A stretch of DNA of 64,000 nucleotides from Paraspadella gotoi (lineage: Eukaryota; Chaetognatha): NCBI GenBank assembly GCA_051294375.1, contig CM119265.1, positions 28,681,359 to 28,745,358 on the forward strand, in the 5' to 3' direction. Below, in pieces: positions 1-11,830 of this stretch (the first letter of the stretch is position 1; every line of letters begins with the position of its first letter). Below the pieces are notes generated by a model that made no database searches, was not told the DNA's origin, and was given only the letters and a program-made list of their open reading frames with translations. The position numbers were made by a program, and so were the translations under genes.

Positions 1-342
1 AAAAAGAAAAAACGAAGTTTGAAACTTTTGATTACTTCGTTTCTCTCCAAGGTTCGTTCCTTGTTCCACCACGAACTCTCTTAACTTTCCACCAGAAACT
101 CTCTTAACTTTCCACCACAAATTCTTTTAACTGTTCACCAAAAACTCTCTTAACTTTCCTCTACAAACTCTTTTAACTTTCCACCACAAACTCTTTTAAC
201 TTTCCGCCAAAAACTATCTTAACTTTCCACCACAAACTCTTTTAACTTTTCACCACAAACTCTCTTAACTTTCCACCACCAACTCTTTTAACTTTCCACC
301 ACAAATTCTATTAACTTTCCACCACAAACTTTTTTAACTTTC
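1..342. repeat. 23-bp minisatellite, tail of a preceding copy of the 12.9-kb block
   Basis: About a dozen imperfect copies of a 23-bp unit (core ACAAACTCTTTTAACTTTCC) follow a short A-rich lead. The same lead and array recur at 10958-11350 and 23855-24245, so these 342 bases are the end of another copy of the block described next. The array here keeps a more regular period than the internal copies, which carry scattered indels. Confidence 0.85.
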
Positions 343-367
343 NNNNNNNNNNNNNNNNNNNNNNNNN
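343..367. other. 25-N assembly gap
   Basis: Exactly 25 N. Gaps of the same length occur at 13240, 38115, 53184, 58259 and 60217. The flanks of this one, of 13240 and of 53184 contain the same sequence twice. Confidence 0.95.
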
Positions 368-829
368 AAGAGAGAGATAAGTGTCTTTCTTATTGTTTCG
401 AAGGCAAATAATAAACAAAAATAGAGATGCTCTCTCATAGAAAAGTCCACACAAACCAGCGATCACACAAAAAATAAGATTCCGAGAATATCTGACAAGA
501 GAGTTTTCTTATTGCTCTGAAGACGAACTAAAAACCGCAGGACAACTTTGAGATCTGAAGATGCCAGTGGACAGAATTCGATAAGAATCTTAATGCGAAA
601 TCCATCGAAATCAGGGCACCAATCAGAATCAGCTGGTACAGTGCCTCGGAATTCTGATAGCTTAGGTATAAACAAAAGAAAGCCTATAAGATGTCGTGTC
701 GATCGTAGAACGGTGGCATTTTCGATGTCAGTAATAAAGAGCAAAAGAGCACGGCGAAAAAGTAGAGAAGCTGGATTTCCTCGAATATAAAGATAGTTTT
801 TCTGTAACAAAAAGTAAATCGACGTCTGA
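368..829. other. non-coding, no feature recognised
   Basis: Two overlapping opposite-strand frames of 115 and 80 codons cover 463-810. Neither shows a recognisable motif, and neither has obvious splice or start context. I see nothing else here. Confidence 0.5.
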
Positions 830-1250
830 AATGTTTGTTTTGATTGATTAATCGACTGAATGAAATAATTATTGCTTAATTAATTGACTAATTGATTAAT
901 TAAACCGGATTAATTATTTGAATTATTAATATAGTCTTCATTTACCCTTTAAAATAAAAAGAAAAAGATAGCAATAATCAATTAGTGGAAACAGGTTCTT
1001 TCTTTTTTCCATTTAAACTCATGTTCCACTCAAACGATTCTCGAAACTTGATTTCCAGTTAATTTCAGCATACTGTTCTACCCAAATGACAAAATTTAAA
1101 GTCAATCGCTCCCATCCACTCATGATTAAATGTGGTGTTAAAATAGTGAATTTTTTTTTTTTTTTCAAATTTAAACTCATTTCCAGTCTCGTGACGATTC
1201 ATCGAAACTTCATATCCAGCTCGATAACACTATCCCTACTAAGGGCGTAG
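830..1250 (+). repeat. dispersed repeat family R1, copy 1
   Basis: A TTAATTAA-rich lead (830-960) is followed by two diverged direct repeats of about 60 bp, near 1005-1065 and 1165-1230. Each runs from TTTAAACTCAT through CGAAACTT to TTCCAG or ATCCAG. The same arrangement is present in reverse complement at 34920-35380, so this is a dispersed element. A further copy is at 13727-14147 in block C. Confidence 0.6.
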
Positions 1251-1369
1251 TAAAATTTCTTAAATTTAACTTTAATTAAAATTCAAAAGTGAGGAACGAA
1301 CAACATTATATTAAGTAAAACATGTTATGTAATAAAAAAATTTTATAATAAATTTTACAATTACGCATA

Positions 1370-1738
1370 GGCCTATATTTATACTCAGTATAAACAAATA
1401 AATGTTAAAATTTCAAAACCAGTTTTTCTATAGAATTTGTTGCAATTTGGATTCCATAAAAAGTTGATAAAAGAAATATACTGCTTTTTGAAAAATTCCT
1501 TCATTAAGTGGGTTAAAAATGAAAAAGCAATAATTTTAGCTGAAGATTAAACTTTTTATATATTAAATATAGTTTTTTTTAATTTTTCAACGCAATTGAA
1601 CTGAAAGAATTTTTAAAAATGATTTATATTTTCTCTTATCCACTTTTGAACGAGGAATTCAAATTGTAATAAAAATTAAGAAGCTATTTTGTAAATTTTT
1701 CGATTTATAAGGATAGTACTAAATATTAAATATAGCCT
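1370..1738. mobile_element. fold-back MITE-like element F, copy 1
   Basis: The element has long imperfect inverted repeats. Outer ends near 1371 (GCCTATATTTATA) and 1738 (its approximate complement) enclose inner arms around 1450-1485 and 1630-1670, where AATTTGGATTCCATAAAAAGT is mirrored by CTTTTGAACGAGGAATTCAAATT. The centre is A/T-rich and non-coding. Related fold-backs are at 28275-28600 and 49090-49335, and a duplicate is at 14267-14635. It looks like a non-autonomous DNA element; no transposase is seen. Confidence 0.6.
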
Positions 1739-2966
1739 ACTGCAAAGAATTAAAAAACATAAACAATTAATTTTTTTACAATTAATGTTCACTGATGGTA
1801 TGTTGTTCATCATTGAGCTTTTAGAAATTTTCGTACTGTAACTTTCACTACGTTATCCCTACACACACACAAAAATTTCATTTCTTATCGCTCTTCCAAT
1901 CACGAGTAATTGGTGTTTTTTTGCTAAGGGTGGGACGGACAGACGGACAGACGACGGATATATATATATACATATTAGTCGTGAACAGGTTTGAAAACCT
2001 AGAAGTTTCTCTCAAATAAAATAATGGTGAAAGTGACTGTTAGAGAATATGAAAATAAAAATAATTTTAAAAAAATATCTTATTATAAGCGCATGAAAGC
2101 CTTTAAAGATGATTTTATTACTATATAAAGTTAAATTTTTTTTTGAATTTTCAATTTTTTTTTATAGACTCTGATAGAGCTTTAAAAGTAGATAAAGGTT
2201 ATTATACAAATTTTATAATTTTTTTGGTTTTATTGATAAATAAAGTTTTTAAAAAAACATAAAATTCAGCCAATATGAGATGATGATGATGATTTTTAAC
2301 GTTTTTTTTGTTTTTTAAACTAATTTCTTGTCAAAATTTTAAAAAATTGTTGTACTAACGTTTCAATTTAATTTTTTAGCTCTATTAGAATCCGTTCTTA
2401 AAATATAATTTGGTTTAAAAAAAATTTTTTATTTGTTATATATTAATAAATATTTAATAAGCTTCAGTGCAACAACCCATGAACTAATTCAAAAAGTTGC
2501 ATTGAAAATCGATTTAGTAAGAGAAGGAAAAAAACAAATTTTGAAGAATTAGAAGTTATAAAAAGTGTTAATTTTGGCCCGCTATAGCTATAGAAAGTAT
2601 AACCATAGGTTTATATATACATACATAGTAAAAGTATATCATAGGCTAAAATTTCAAAATGGCAATTTATTTTATTTTTCGAACGTATTTGGATTTATTG
2701 AAAATAGTGATATAAGAAAGTATAATTCTTTTCTGAAAACTTATATTATTAAGTTGGTCAAAATGGGGTAACAAATTATATTTAAAAATGCAATTTTTTT
2801 ATTTACAGCTTAAAAATAATTTTTTTTTTGGGTAATTTTAAACCTACTTAATAACATATTTTTGAATAATTATGTATAATTTCTTTCAACAACTTTTCAT
2901 GAATGAATCTGAATCTGTTTCTTAGAATTAAAAAAGAAGATATTTTGAAAATTTTGACATTATATA

Positions 2967-3111
2967 GGGGTAGTACTAGTCAGATTCGAAAACGAAAGTT
3001 TTAGTATTTTTACGAAACGATTTTATTTTTCGTTTTAATTATTCGTTTTCGAATCTGCTATCTTATTGAACAAGTCGAAAAAGAGAGAAAAATTACACAA
3101 GGGGTAGTACT
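2967..3111. repeat. 16-bp perfect hairpin inside an 11-bp direct repeat
   Basis: A perfect 16-bp inverted repeat (CAGATTCGAAAACGAA at 2981-2996, complement at 3042-3057) encloses a 45-base A/T-rich loop. The unit is bracketed by direct repeats of GGGGTAGTACT at 2967-2977 and 3101-3111. It recurs at 15864-16008 in block C. Confidence 0.7.
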
Positions 3112-3380
3112 GTATATAATAAGCTGACTGGGCTTCAGTAAACGTAAAGAAAACAAATAACTACAGATTAGTATTCCATAATATAAAAGTTTTAAATATA
3201 CTGCTAGAATTTTGATTCAAACTTTAACTTCAGCACCCTACTAAATAATATCATCGATTCTTGACTGCTTGTATCAGACGATCTGATTATTGATCGGAAT
3301 TGATTTGATTGAACTAGAAATGGATTTTATGACCCAATATATGCTGTATAGCGAGCTATTTTCCAATCTCCATTCCTTAC

Positions 3381-3475
3381 CTTGACGCTTTTGCCATCTC
3401 GTCCCAGATGGGGCGCAAGTTCCTGGCAATGAACCTTACCATGGCGCGGTAGAAGCTTGACGAATGGGTGAAAGC
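3381..3475 (-). CDS. candidate internal exon, function unknown
   Basis: On the minus strand a 31-codon open segment reads AFTHSSSFYRAMVRF, then IARNLRPIWDEMAKAS. It ends at a consensus donor (AAG then GTAAGG, GT at 3380-3379). A possible acceptor AG lies just upstream after a CT-rich tract (minus strand, about 3530-3480). The composition is balanced and helical and is quite unlike the repeat-coded frames around it, which is why I list it. I cannot assign a family, and no partner exon was found. The frame also stays open through the adjoining (CT)n tract, so the acceptor is uncertain. The same exon is duplicated at 16278-16372. Confidence 0.35.
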
Positions 3476-3503
3476 CTTGACCGATCGTTGAGTGAAGTTG
3501 GCG

Positions 3504-3539
3504 AAAGAGAGAGAAGAGAGAGAGAGGGAGAGAGAGAGG

Positions 3540-3590
<51 letters not shown>
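3504..3590. repeat. (GA)n microsatellite
   Basis: Interrupted AG dinucleotide tract of about 85 bp. It generates spurious Arg-Glu (+) and Ser-Leu (-) frames. Confidence 0.95.
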
Positions 3591-3593
<3 letters not shown>

Positions 3594-4439
3594 GCGTGTC
3601 CGTCACAGGTTTCCACCCTCGATACGTAAAAGAGAACTACCATTCTCACCTCGTGTCCGTTCGCGAGTGAAACAACAAAAATGAAAATAAATATTTTTTG
3701 AATTTTTCTTTCCTCATTCTATAGCAAAGTACTTGACGTATTATATTTTAATTTCACGAGATTAATTTGATATTTACTTATGTGAAACAATTTTCTTTAA
3801 TGGTCATCAATTTCATTTTCACAGTAAAAAACTTAATATTTTAAAAGAAGAAAATCATTTAAATTTACTACTTCATTAATTAACTAAAATTATTAAAATT
3901 CATTACACCCTTAAATTAAAGAATTATCTGGGAATCCTAATGATTAAAGTACATTATTTCAAACAGTAAAGAACATGCTCAGGACTAGCAATTTTTTTTT
4001 TCAAATTGACGAATTGTATAAATAAAACTTAAGATTTACAAATTAAAAAAAAATCATTATCAGAAGTTACATAACACTTACGATAATTCAGATATCGCCA
4101 TTGATTAGACATTAATAGGGATTTCTTATGATGTATTTTTTTTTTTTTAAAAATCAAATCAAGAACAACGCCTGAAGATGGTCCTTTTCGCCAATTTTAA
4201 CTGTGTTGATAAAAAAAAAAATTAAACATAGAATCAGTAATGAAGTTGTAGCTGAAATGGGTGCGTTGAAAATAGACAAAACTGTTTCACTGATTTTCAA
4301 TCAAATGTATATTTTAAATAAAATATGATGAAAACAATTTTACCGATTAAGTAAAAGGTAACGTCTTCTTCATTGTCTTTGGTGAGTATATATTTGTGGA
4401 AACACGTTTATGATCCTATTATCAGATCGGATACATTTT

Positions 4440-4690
4440 GAGAGGCCATATGTGTGGATAAGGCGCTAAGTGGGCAGAAGGATGACTATCCATGAACTTC
4501 TATAACCCCCTCTACAGACATGGAACGGGTTCTTTGGCCTTGGAACCAGGTTGAAGGGTTTGCCACGTTGACCCCCAAAAGCGGCTTGGGCGTCCTTACT
4601 CTTACCGCAGGCAGGTACCGGGTTGGGATTGAACCCGGTACCGTATGGTGCATGAGTTACATGGCTTTACTCAATGAGCCACCGGGTCAA
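4440..4690 (-). mobile_element. tRNA-derived SINE, copy 1
   Basis: Reading the minus strand, an A-box-like TGGCTCATTGAG (4681-4670) is followed by a perfect B box GGTTCAATCCC (4635-4625). The spacing of about 45 bp fits a tRNA-derived pol III promoter. The body continues through GTTCCAAGG and CCCGTTCCATG to the tail motif CTTAGCGCCTTATCCAC near 4470. The same body and tail occur at 39510-39815 (-) and 44985-45265 (+), inside the palindrome, so this is a family rather than a single tRNA relic. Duplicated at 17337-17587. Confidence 0.8.
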
Positions 4691-4699
4691 ACTGAAAGA

Positions 4700-5600
4700 G
4701 TCATGCTTTATAGGCGGGGGTGAACCTAGGCAATGCCCGACTACATATGTATTTTTTTCATTTGTAAACCATGTCTGGAATGTTTTACCCTTGGATCCAA
4801 TATTTATCCATTGATCTCGGTCCAGGAAAGTTGTCGTAATAACTTACTTGTGGGACAAAATGTTATTCCGTAATTGTGCAATATCTAGTTCTCTCTTTTT
4901 GAAATTAAAAAAAAAACACAACGCAGTTGAATTTGTAATTAAAACTATTTTTTCATTTCGCGGATATTTTAATATGTTGTCCGATTTTGGTTCCGCGTAC
5001 AAACGTTGCATTAAGGAAAAAACGACTCTTTCCACTTTGTAAGATTTACTTTACAATGTTGATTAACTTTGTACCAATAACACAAATTAGGCCGAACGAA
5101 AGGATTGGTTAAAAACATCTACCACCCATTTCTAATGATAAAATGTACAATTTTTTTTTGTTTTTTGGGGGGGGGGCCCCCAAATTTTTAGCCAAAAAAA
5201 TTATGTCCATTTTTGTTCCATTTTTACTTACGACTTCTGATTTGAATGCCAAGGAAAGGTTGAGAAAAAATTTTTTACTTTGGAAATCCGTTCTCTTTCT
5301 TAATCTTCTTTACTGTGGGTAAATTATAGCTTAAATCATTCTATAGTTTGCCTATAATAATTTTAAGTTAACAAGTCAAAAGTTGGAGTTTCAGTCTTTA
5401 TCATACATTTGTTTAAAACAATAAGATAAATCAATTGGTTGAAATTAACAGAAATGTAGTCCTATGAATCCAGCTTTTAACACTATAAAATTATCAAAAA
5501 ACTTTTCTGGTTAAAGCCAACAAATAATTTTTAAAGACGTCCTTTTAATGTGACTTTTTGTGACTTGCATTTTTTTGATAAGAGAATATTTTTCAACTCA
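4700..5600. other. A/T-rich non-coding
   Basis: Two 63-64 codon frames on opposite strands (4844-5042) are shadows of each other and show no motif. A G8C5 block at about 5167-5181 is the only compositional oddity. Confidence 0.5.
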
Positions 5601-5619
5601 TTTATTAGTTTTAAAAGAT

Positions 5620-5750
5620 GAGGTACATACTGACCTGATAATCAAAAAACCGGCATCCTTTAAATCCACTGGAAAGCATCAGGACTTGTTTTTTCTCAAA
5701 ATCGACAGATTTTGCGGAAAAATTTTTCCGCAAATAATCTGTCGGATTTA
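5620..5750. repeat. dispersed palindromic element P, copy 1
   Basis: A near-perfect palindrome at 5703-5744 has arms CGACAGATT and TTGCGGAAAAA meeting their complements. It is preceded by a flank containing GCATCAGGA. A diverged copy in the opposite orientation lies at 35848-35990, where the palindrome (GTCGACAGATT ... GTCGAC) is followed by CCTGATGC. The shared flank argues for a mobile or dispersed repeat rather than a chance hairpin. Also at 18517-18647. Confidence 0.6.
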
Positions 5751-5815
5751 CTAGAATTTGCTAGAGGCAAACCAAATTGAAGAAAAAATCATGCCTACCA
5801 TTCATGTTTTCCTTC

Positions 5816-7270
5816 TTATAATGCTTTTAAAAGAATTTCTCTTATTTGCTCAATGTAAATGTAGTGAGAGTGAAGACGAAAGGGAAATATAAAAGAGAAG
5901 GGGAGAGAATGAAAGAGAGGGTAAAAGGCAAATGGGGAAAAAATAGTGAAACAATTGTAAGGTAAGAAACGAGGGGAAAATGAAAGAAAAGAGGGGGAAA
6001 AAAGGGAAAGAATGAAAATGAGACAAAATGTGAGGAAGTGCATGAGTGACCCGAAAAGGTAGGGGCCATAAAAAATGGTTAAGTGACAGCGTGAGAAGTA
6101 AGGAGGAAAGAGGAAGAGAAAATATAAAGTAAGAGAGAAAGAGGTGAAGAAAATTATGCAGGGAAAAGCGTATGAAACGAAAAAAAATTGTATAGATAAA
6201 TGTGGCGTCTTACCTAAAATGCTTTTGTGTCAGTAAAAACATGAGGATTCTTATAAGGAATCGATCTTTAAAAATCATTGTAGCCATAAAAATTCAGCAG
6301 TACTTTTCTAAAATTAAGCAGTTTGATGGAGATTAGATTACAAAGCATGAAAGAAAATCATGTTACCGTATTTTTAACTCAATAGAAATTTACATGGGAA
6401 GTTTAAGTGATAAGAAGGGATAACTTTGAGACTAACCGGTTTTTTAAATGAAAGAAAGCTTCGTACTAACCAATGGAACTATAGAAAATATTGGTAATTA
6501 TTGAAGTTCAGAAATTTCGTTGTCCTAAAAGACATCCGATTGTATGCGAAACCTTAATATTAAAAGTTTAAAATTCATTAACCAAAATCCAGTTTTTATT
6601 GGCTAAGAAGTGGTTATTCCAACTAAATTTAGATTCCAAATGGAATTCCAATATCTGATTAAGTGCATCTTTTGTTATTTTTTCGTTTTTTTTTTCATAC
6701 TAGAGAGAGCGGCCACGAGACAACTCTTCAATAAAAAGCTCTTCGGAAAAGAAACAAAAGATCAGCAATCAAATAAAATTATAAATTTATTGACTTCATC
6801 AAGGGCGCCTTGCTTCACTTATAAATTGATATTAGACATAGATAAATAATATAAAATTACAATAATTAAAATAAATAATATAGAACTTAACGATTGGCAA
6901 TCCCAATTTGTTTTTAAAACTCCCTCGACGATCATCTGCAAAATCTATGTGAAAGCATTTTTTCTGAGTTTTAATTTTGCTTAATTTCAATTATAATTTT
7001 ATTTATGAATCAAAAGTCGGTCTACTGACATAAAGTGATATCTTTAAGAATCAAATTCGTCTGTTAATGAATTTTTTTCTCATATTTTTTAAATCACTCT
7101 TTTTTAATTGAAACGTTTCAAGAACGCTCAGAGGGCATCTATGATGACATCAGCATATAAGAAAACAGTTGTTTTTTTGCCCAAAAAATTTTTTTTTTCT
7201 GAAATAAAAGAGAGACAATTTGACAGTTAGAACGATAAAAGATTAAACAATTTGAAACAATAATGAATTA
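5816..7270. other. purine-rich then A/T-rich non-coding
   Basis: 5860-6160 is a G/A-rich low-complexity stretch that gives two overlapping 75-codon Phe/Ser-rich frames on the minus strand. The remainder is A/T-rich. I see no gene. Confidence 0.5.
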
Positions 7271-7395
7271 AAAACATAATGTTTTTGGCCCAAAAGAGAA
7301 GGTATCTCAGGAAAATTGAGGCCATTTGGATCACTGTGCCTCGTCACAAAAAAACTTTATACTATAAAATAAAGCAGAAAATATCGCCAACAAAA

Positions 7396-7489
7396 GGACA
7401 ACAACAAACAACAACACAACAACAACAACAACACAGGAACGAACAACAACACAACAACAACAACAACAACGAACAACAACACAACAACC
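7396..7489. repeat. (CAA)n trinucleotide tract
   Basis: Interrupted ACAACAACA repeats, read as Gln/Asn-rich on one frame and Cys/Val on the other. The frame runs directly into (CT)n and is not supported as coding. Confidence 0.9.
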
Positions 7490-7589
7490 ACCAGTTTTTC
7501 ACCCAATCTTCAACGATTTTTTCGTCTTCACTTCCTTCGTATTTTATTCGGCATCCCAGCGACGTAGGAGCAACAGTGTATGACTGGCC

Positions 7590-8134
7590 TCGTCTTTCTC
7601 TCTCTCTCTCTCCATTTCTCTCTCTCTCTCTCTTCTCTCCCTCTCTCTCTCTCTCGTCTCTCTCTGCTCTCTCTCTTTCTCTCTCCTCTCTCTCTTCTCT
7701 CTCCTCTTCTTCACTCCCCGGTCTCTTGGCGTAACAATTCCTTCCGCTTCCTTCTTCCTCCAGCGGGAAAATCCGCTTCATTCTCTCCTCTCCTCCTTCC
7801 TGCCTCCTCCTCCTCTATCTTCTTCTTTCTCCTCCTCCTCGCTCTCTCTTTTTTTTTTTTTTGCATCGGGCTCTCTCTCTCTCTTCTCTCTCTCTGTCTA
7901 TCAGTGTTTTGAACCACAGTCTGTAAAACTCGCTTATTTTTATCCGGTTTTCTTTTTTTTTTGCCTACTCTCTCCTCTCTCTCTCTCTCTCTCTCCCTCT
8001 CCTCTTCTCCTCTCTACTCTCTCTCTCTCTCTCTCCTTCTCCGCCAACTCTAGAATTTTTAGGTTGGTTCGAGTTTTTTTTTTTTTTTCAGAACTGCCGT
8101 GATTATACTCTTCTGTTTTGAGGGAAATGGTACA

Positions 8135-8167
<33 letters not shown>

Positions 8168-8210
8168 CTCTCTCTACTCTCTCTCTCTCTCTCTTCTCGC
8201 TTTCGGTTTT
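7590..8210. repeat. cluster of (CT)n microsatellites
   Basis: Interrupted CT tracts at about 7591-7720, 7868-7895, 7966-8040 and 8129-8202, with poly-T and TCC-rich spacers between them. Every long frame here is repeat-derived. Confidence 0.95.
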
Positions 8211-9040
8211 TTTTCACTTGGATCAGAACACAATTAAATGAAATCATCTCTTCTCTAAAAAAGAGAGGAGGAAGGCACCGCCTCTTCGTGCAAGGCATAA
8301 TCAATCCATTTACAAAACAAAACAGACACATGACCTCGGAAAAGAAAAAAAGAAAAGAAAGAAAGAAGTTTGAATTCATTTTTTTTTCCTTTTCGGGTAT
8401 AACTGATCTCGTTCGTTTTTTTTTTTTTGAAGAAACAAACAATTCTTACTTCATTCGACACGATCCTTTCAATTCGTTCATCAAAAAAGAGAAACAAAAA
8501 GAAACCACACTTCGCTCTTAAGACAAGAAGTATCTTTTATTTAAAACGAACCAAAAAAAACATTAAAGCCAAAAAAGCGAAACAATCCATTGCGTCTTTA
8601 AAAAAGCTCAACTTTTACGGGCGACGTGTGAACATGACATGACATTACATGACATGACCCTCGTGACCCTTTTAAATATCCCTCCATACTTTTCAAGATA
8701 AATGATGTTTTTTCTCCAAAACTGTGATACATAACGAATAGTCAACCAATCCATCCCCCCTATAAGAGCTTAAGTAGGGGTGGATGACGAAACTATCAGC
8801 AGGGCCCTTCGCTTATCGATCCAGAACGACGATCCACGTGGAACTTACAAAACAAGGATCCAATACACGCGATTCAATTCTACCTAATATAGATATTTAT
8901 TTTGTACAAACATATTAAAACTATAAGATTGAACTCTCATAACTCAAAAACACGATATGAAACAGAAAGACGAAAAAAGAAAATTGAAGAAGAAAAAGTT
9001 TTGACGAAAGAAAAGATATTTTGTTTCACTTCCTGTAGAA
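8211..9040. other. non-coding spacer
   Basis: A/T-rich with short poly-A and poly-T runs. ACATGACAT-type short repeats occur at about 8632-8657, and a CACGTG hexamer sits near 8835. No gene recognised. Confidence 0.5.
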
Positions 9041-9045
9041 GAGAG

Positions 9046-9063
9046 ATAGGGAAGAGAGAGAGA

Positions 9064-9107
<44 letters not shown>

Positions 9108-9215
9108 CAGAGAGAAGTTGAAAAGACCGGATGCATCAAACCGGGACGTTGTTTTTAGCGTAAACGAATTTTGTAACAAATCATAAAAGAAAGAAATCGA
9201 TTGGAATCAATAATC

Positions 9216-9278
<63 letters not shown>

Positions 9279-9388
9279 AGGAGGAGAGAGAGAGAGAAAG
9301 TTTGGGCGCAGGAAACTTTAGGAAACGAATTATAATTAAACACGGAAATGTTTTTGTCAGTACGAAGTTCCCGTTTCTTCTTCCTCTC

Positions 9389-9445
<57 letters not shown>

Positions 9446-9455
9446 CTCTCTCTCG
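9046..9455. repeat. (GA)n tracts then an inverted (CT)n tract
   Basis: GA tracts at 9046-9113 and 9219-9300 are followed by CT tracts at 9383-9455, so the region could fold back on itself. Non-coding. Confidence 0.9.
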
Positions 9456-9654
9456 CTTTAAGGTAGCCTTCTTGGACGCGGAAAAATATTTCAGCCTCGA
9501 AGAGAGTCGGTCCAAAATCTTTTTAATTTTATCTCCATTCCATTTCAAAATCGTCCACGCGAGGCGGAGTCACCAAAAAAGTAGTGCTCTCTTCACCGAA
9601 AACGACCGCATTTCTATCTGGTTCTCTTATTATAAATATGAATTTCAACTTTTA

Positions 9655-10015
9655 CTAATACCTTACCTAATCCTCAACCTTAATGCTTAATCCTATACCT
9701 AGTCTTTAACGCCTTAAACGTATAATCAGCTATCACTAAACACCGTCATATCCTTAATCAATAATTCATAATCGCTTAATCCCTAACTCTAATTAATAAC
9801 CTACTGCCTAAAACCTACTCCTTAACCCTAACTTTAACTTAACCATAACCTAACCTTAACCTAACAATAACCTAAACTTAACTCGCATAACCCAATCTTC
9901 AGCTAATCTTAAGCTAATCTTAACACAATCTTAAGCTAATCTTAACCTAATCTTAACCTAATCTAACCTAATCTTAAACCTAATTGAACTATCTTAACCT
10001 AAAGCTTAAACCTAC
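9655..10015. repeat. degenerate CCTAA / CTTAACCTAA array
   Basis: About 360 bp of imperfect 5-8 bp units built on CCTAA, CTTAA and CCTTAA. They resemble degraded arthropod-type (TTAGG)n telomeric sequence on the opposite strand. No perfect run exceeds a few units. Repeated at 22552-22912. Related CCCTAA-rich arrays occur at 32258-32540 and 37810-37915. Confidence 0.75.
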
Positions 10016-10389
10016 CGTAACGCTAAAGGAAATATTTTAAATTCGTTAATATTAAAAATATAAATTTGTTTTTAAAATTTAAGAAAATCAAACGTAAAAT
10101 TTAATTCATAACCATTACAAGACTAAATTTGATTTGGAGATTTTTAGCCAAAAGTTAATATATTTTCACCTATTGTAGATATAATCCAATATAATATATG
10201 AAATATCATTATAAATAGTAATCTGATTGACTTTTCGAAGGGATATTAGTAGAGTAATAATTTTTATTTTTCTTATTTAAGGATCAACTTTCCTCAAAAT
10301 CACCGAAATAATTGGACTAAATATCGGTGATATGCAATTTCACGATTTCACTAACAAAATGTTTTATTGATTGAAAACCAGTTTTTCTT

Positions 10390-10391
10390 CT

Positions 10392-10431
<40 letters not shown>

Positions 10432-10498
10432 ATCTTTCTCCTCTCTCTCTCTTCTCCTCTCTCTCTCTCTCTCCTCCTCTTTCCTCTCTCTTCTTTCT

Positions 10499-10538
<40 letters not shown>

Positions 10539-10768
10539 AGTCACCGTCGTTCAATACTTTTTTTGTTATTCAACTCCGTGAGATTTTTTATGTTTTAGTT
10601 TAATTTATTATTATTGTTTATTTTTATTTCTCCGTCTCTCTCTCTTACTCTCTCTCCTCTCTCTCTCTCTTCTCTCTCCTCTCTCTCTCTCTCTCCTCCT
10701 CCACTCGTTTTTCGTCGTTTAGGATTGAAAATTGACGCGTTTTACTTTTCCGCTTTTTTCGAGGGGAG

Positions 10769-10829
<61 letters not shown>

Positions 10830-10845
10830 AGGAGAGAGAGATCAA
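10390..10845. repeat. (CT)n clusters followed by (GA)n
   Basis: CT tracts at 10390-10537 and 10633-10706, then a GA tract of about 75 bp at 10767-10842. All frames in this stretch are dinucleotide translations. Confidence 0.95.
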
Positions 10846-10957
10846 CCCTTCGGCTCTTTTATTTTGTTTTCGTTCTCGAAAGAGGGAGGAGGCAGGAGGA
10901 GGAGGAGGAGGAGAAAGAAAAAAGAAGAGAATTCTTGCATTCATTCAAACAATAAAA

Positions 10958-11350
10958 GAAAAAGAAAAAAACGAAGTTTGAAACTTTTTGATTATTCGTT
11001 TCTCTTTCCAAGGTTCGTTCCTTGTTCCACACGAATCTCTTAACTTTTCCACCACAACTCTTTTAACTGTTACCGCAAAAACTCTCTTAACTTCCTCACA
11101 AACTCTCTTAACTTTCCCACCACAAACTCTTTTAACTTCCGCCAAAAACTAATCTTAAGATTTCCAACCCACAAACTCTTGTTAAACTTTTCACGCACAA
11201 AACTCTTTAACTTTCCATCCACAATCTTTTAACTTTCCACCAGCAACATTCTATTAACTTTCCACCACAAACTTTTTTACTTTCCGCGCAAAAACTCTCT
11301 CAAACTTCCACACAAACCTTTTAAACTTCCCCAACCACAAACTCTTCTTT
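10958..11350. repeat. 23-bp minisatellite (internal copy)
   Basis: Same lead and TTAACTTTCC-containing units as at 1-342, but with many one-base indels between units. Repeated at 23855-24245. Confidence 0.85.
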
Positions 11351-11410
11351 TTATTTCAAAATTGTTTAATACTTATCTCTACCGCAGAAACTGTCCATAT
11401 TAATTTTTGT

Positions 11411-11773
11411 ACTCTTCTCTCTCTCCTCTTCTCTCTTCTTCTCTCTCTCTCTTCTCTCTCTCATCTCTCTCTCTCTTATCAAATCACCTCGGCGTCCCCT
11501 AAAGAATTACGCCCAAATTTAATCACAATTACTTCCAATTTTATATAAAAAAGTCTAATTGCTCGCACATCGTTCGAGATTTCTCTTAATTACTTAATAA
11601 AGATCTGCCACATTTAATCAACCAATCAGAGAGGAAAACCGCCAAGCTCCAATCCTCCAATAAGAGTCGAGGTCATCCGATTCGCTTCATCAATAAAACG
11701 TAAGAAGATTTTCACCCAAAAATGTGCCAACTCTGTCTCTCTGCTCTTCTCTCTCTCTCTCTCTCTCTCTCAT

Positions 11774-11809
<36 letters not shown>

Positions 11810-11830
11810 TCTCTCTCTCTCTCTCTCGCT
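11411..11830. repeat. (CT)n tracts with a short unique spacer
   Basis: CT tracts at 11411-11480 and 11729-11830. The spacer 11481-11728 shows nothing recognisable. Confidence 0.85.

Noticed and set aside
4625-4681. A functional tRNA gene
   Set aside because: A and B boxes are present, but the A box is imperfect, no acceptor-stem pairing was seen, and the same unit with a common tail recurs elsewhere, as expected of a SINE.
7279-7917. Long frames of 110-151 codons rich in Gln/Asn, Ser-Leu or Arg-Glu
   Set aside because: They are translations of (CAA)n and (CT)n/(GA)n tracts in all frames and on both strands. The same applies at 8059-8521, 10317-11043, 11690-12038, 34332-34806, 38066-38937 and 59000-59200.
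9655-10015. A true telomere or chromosome end
   Set aside because: Units are highly degenerate, the array is short, and ordinary sequence continues on both sides.
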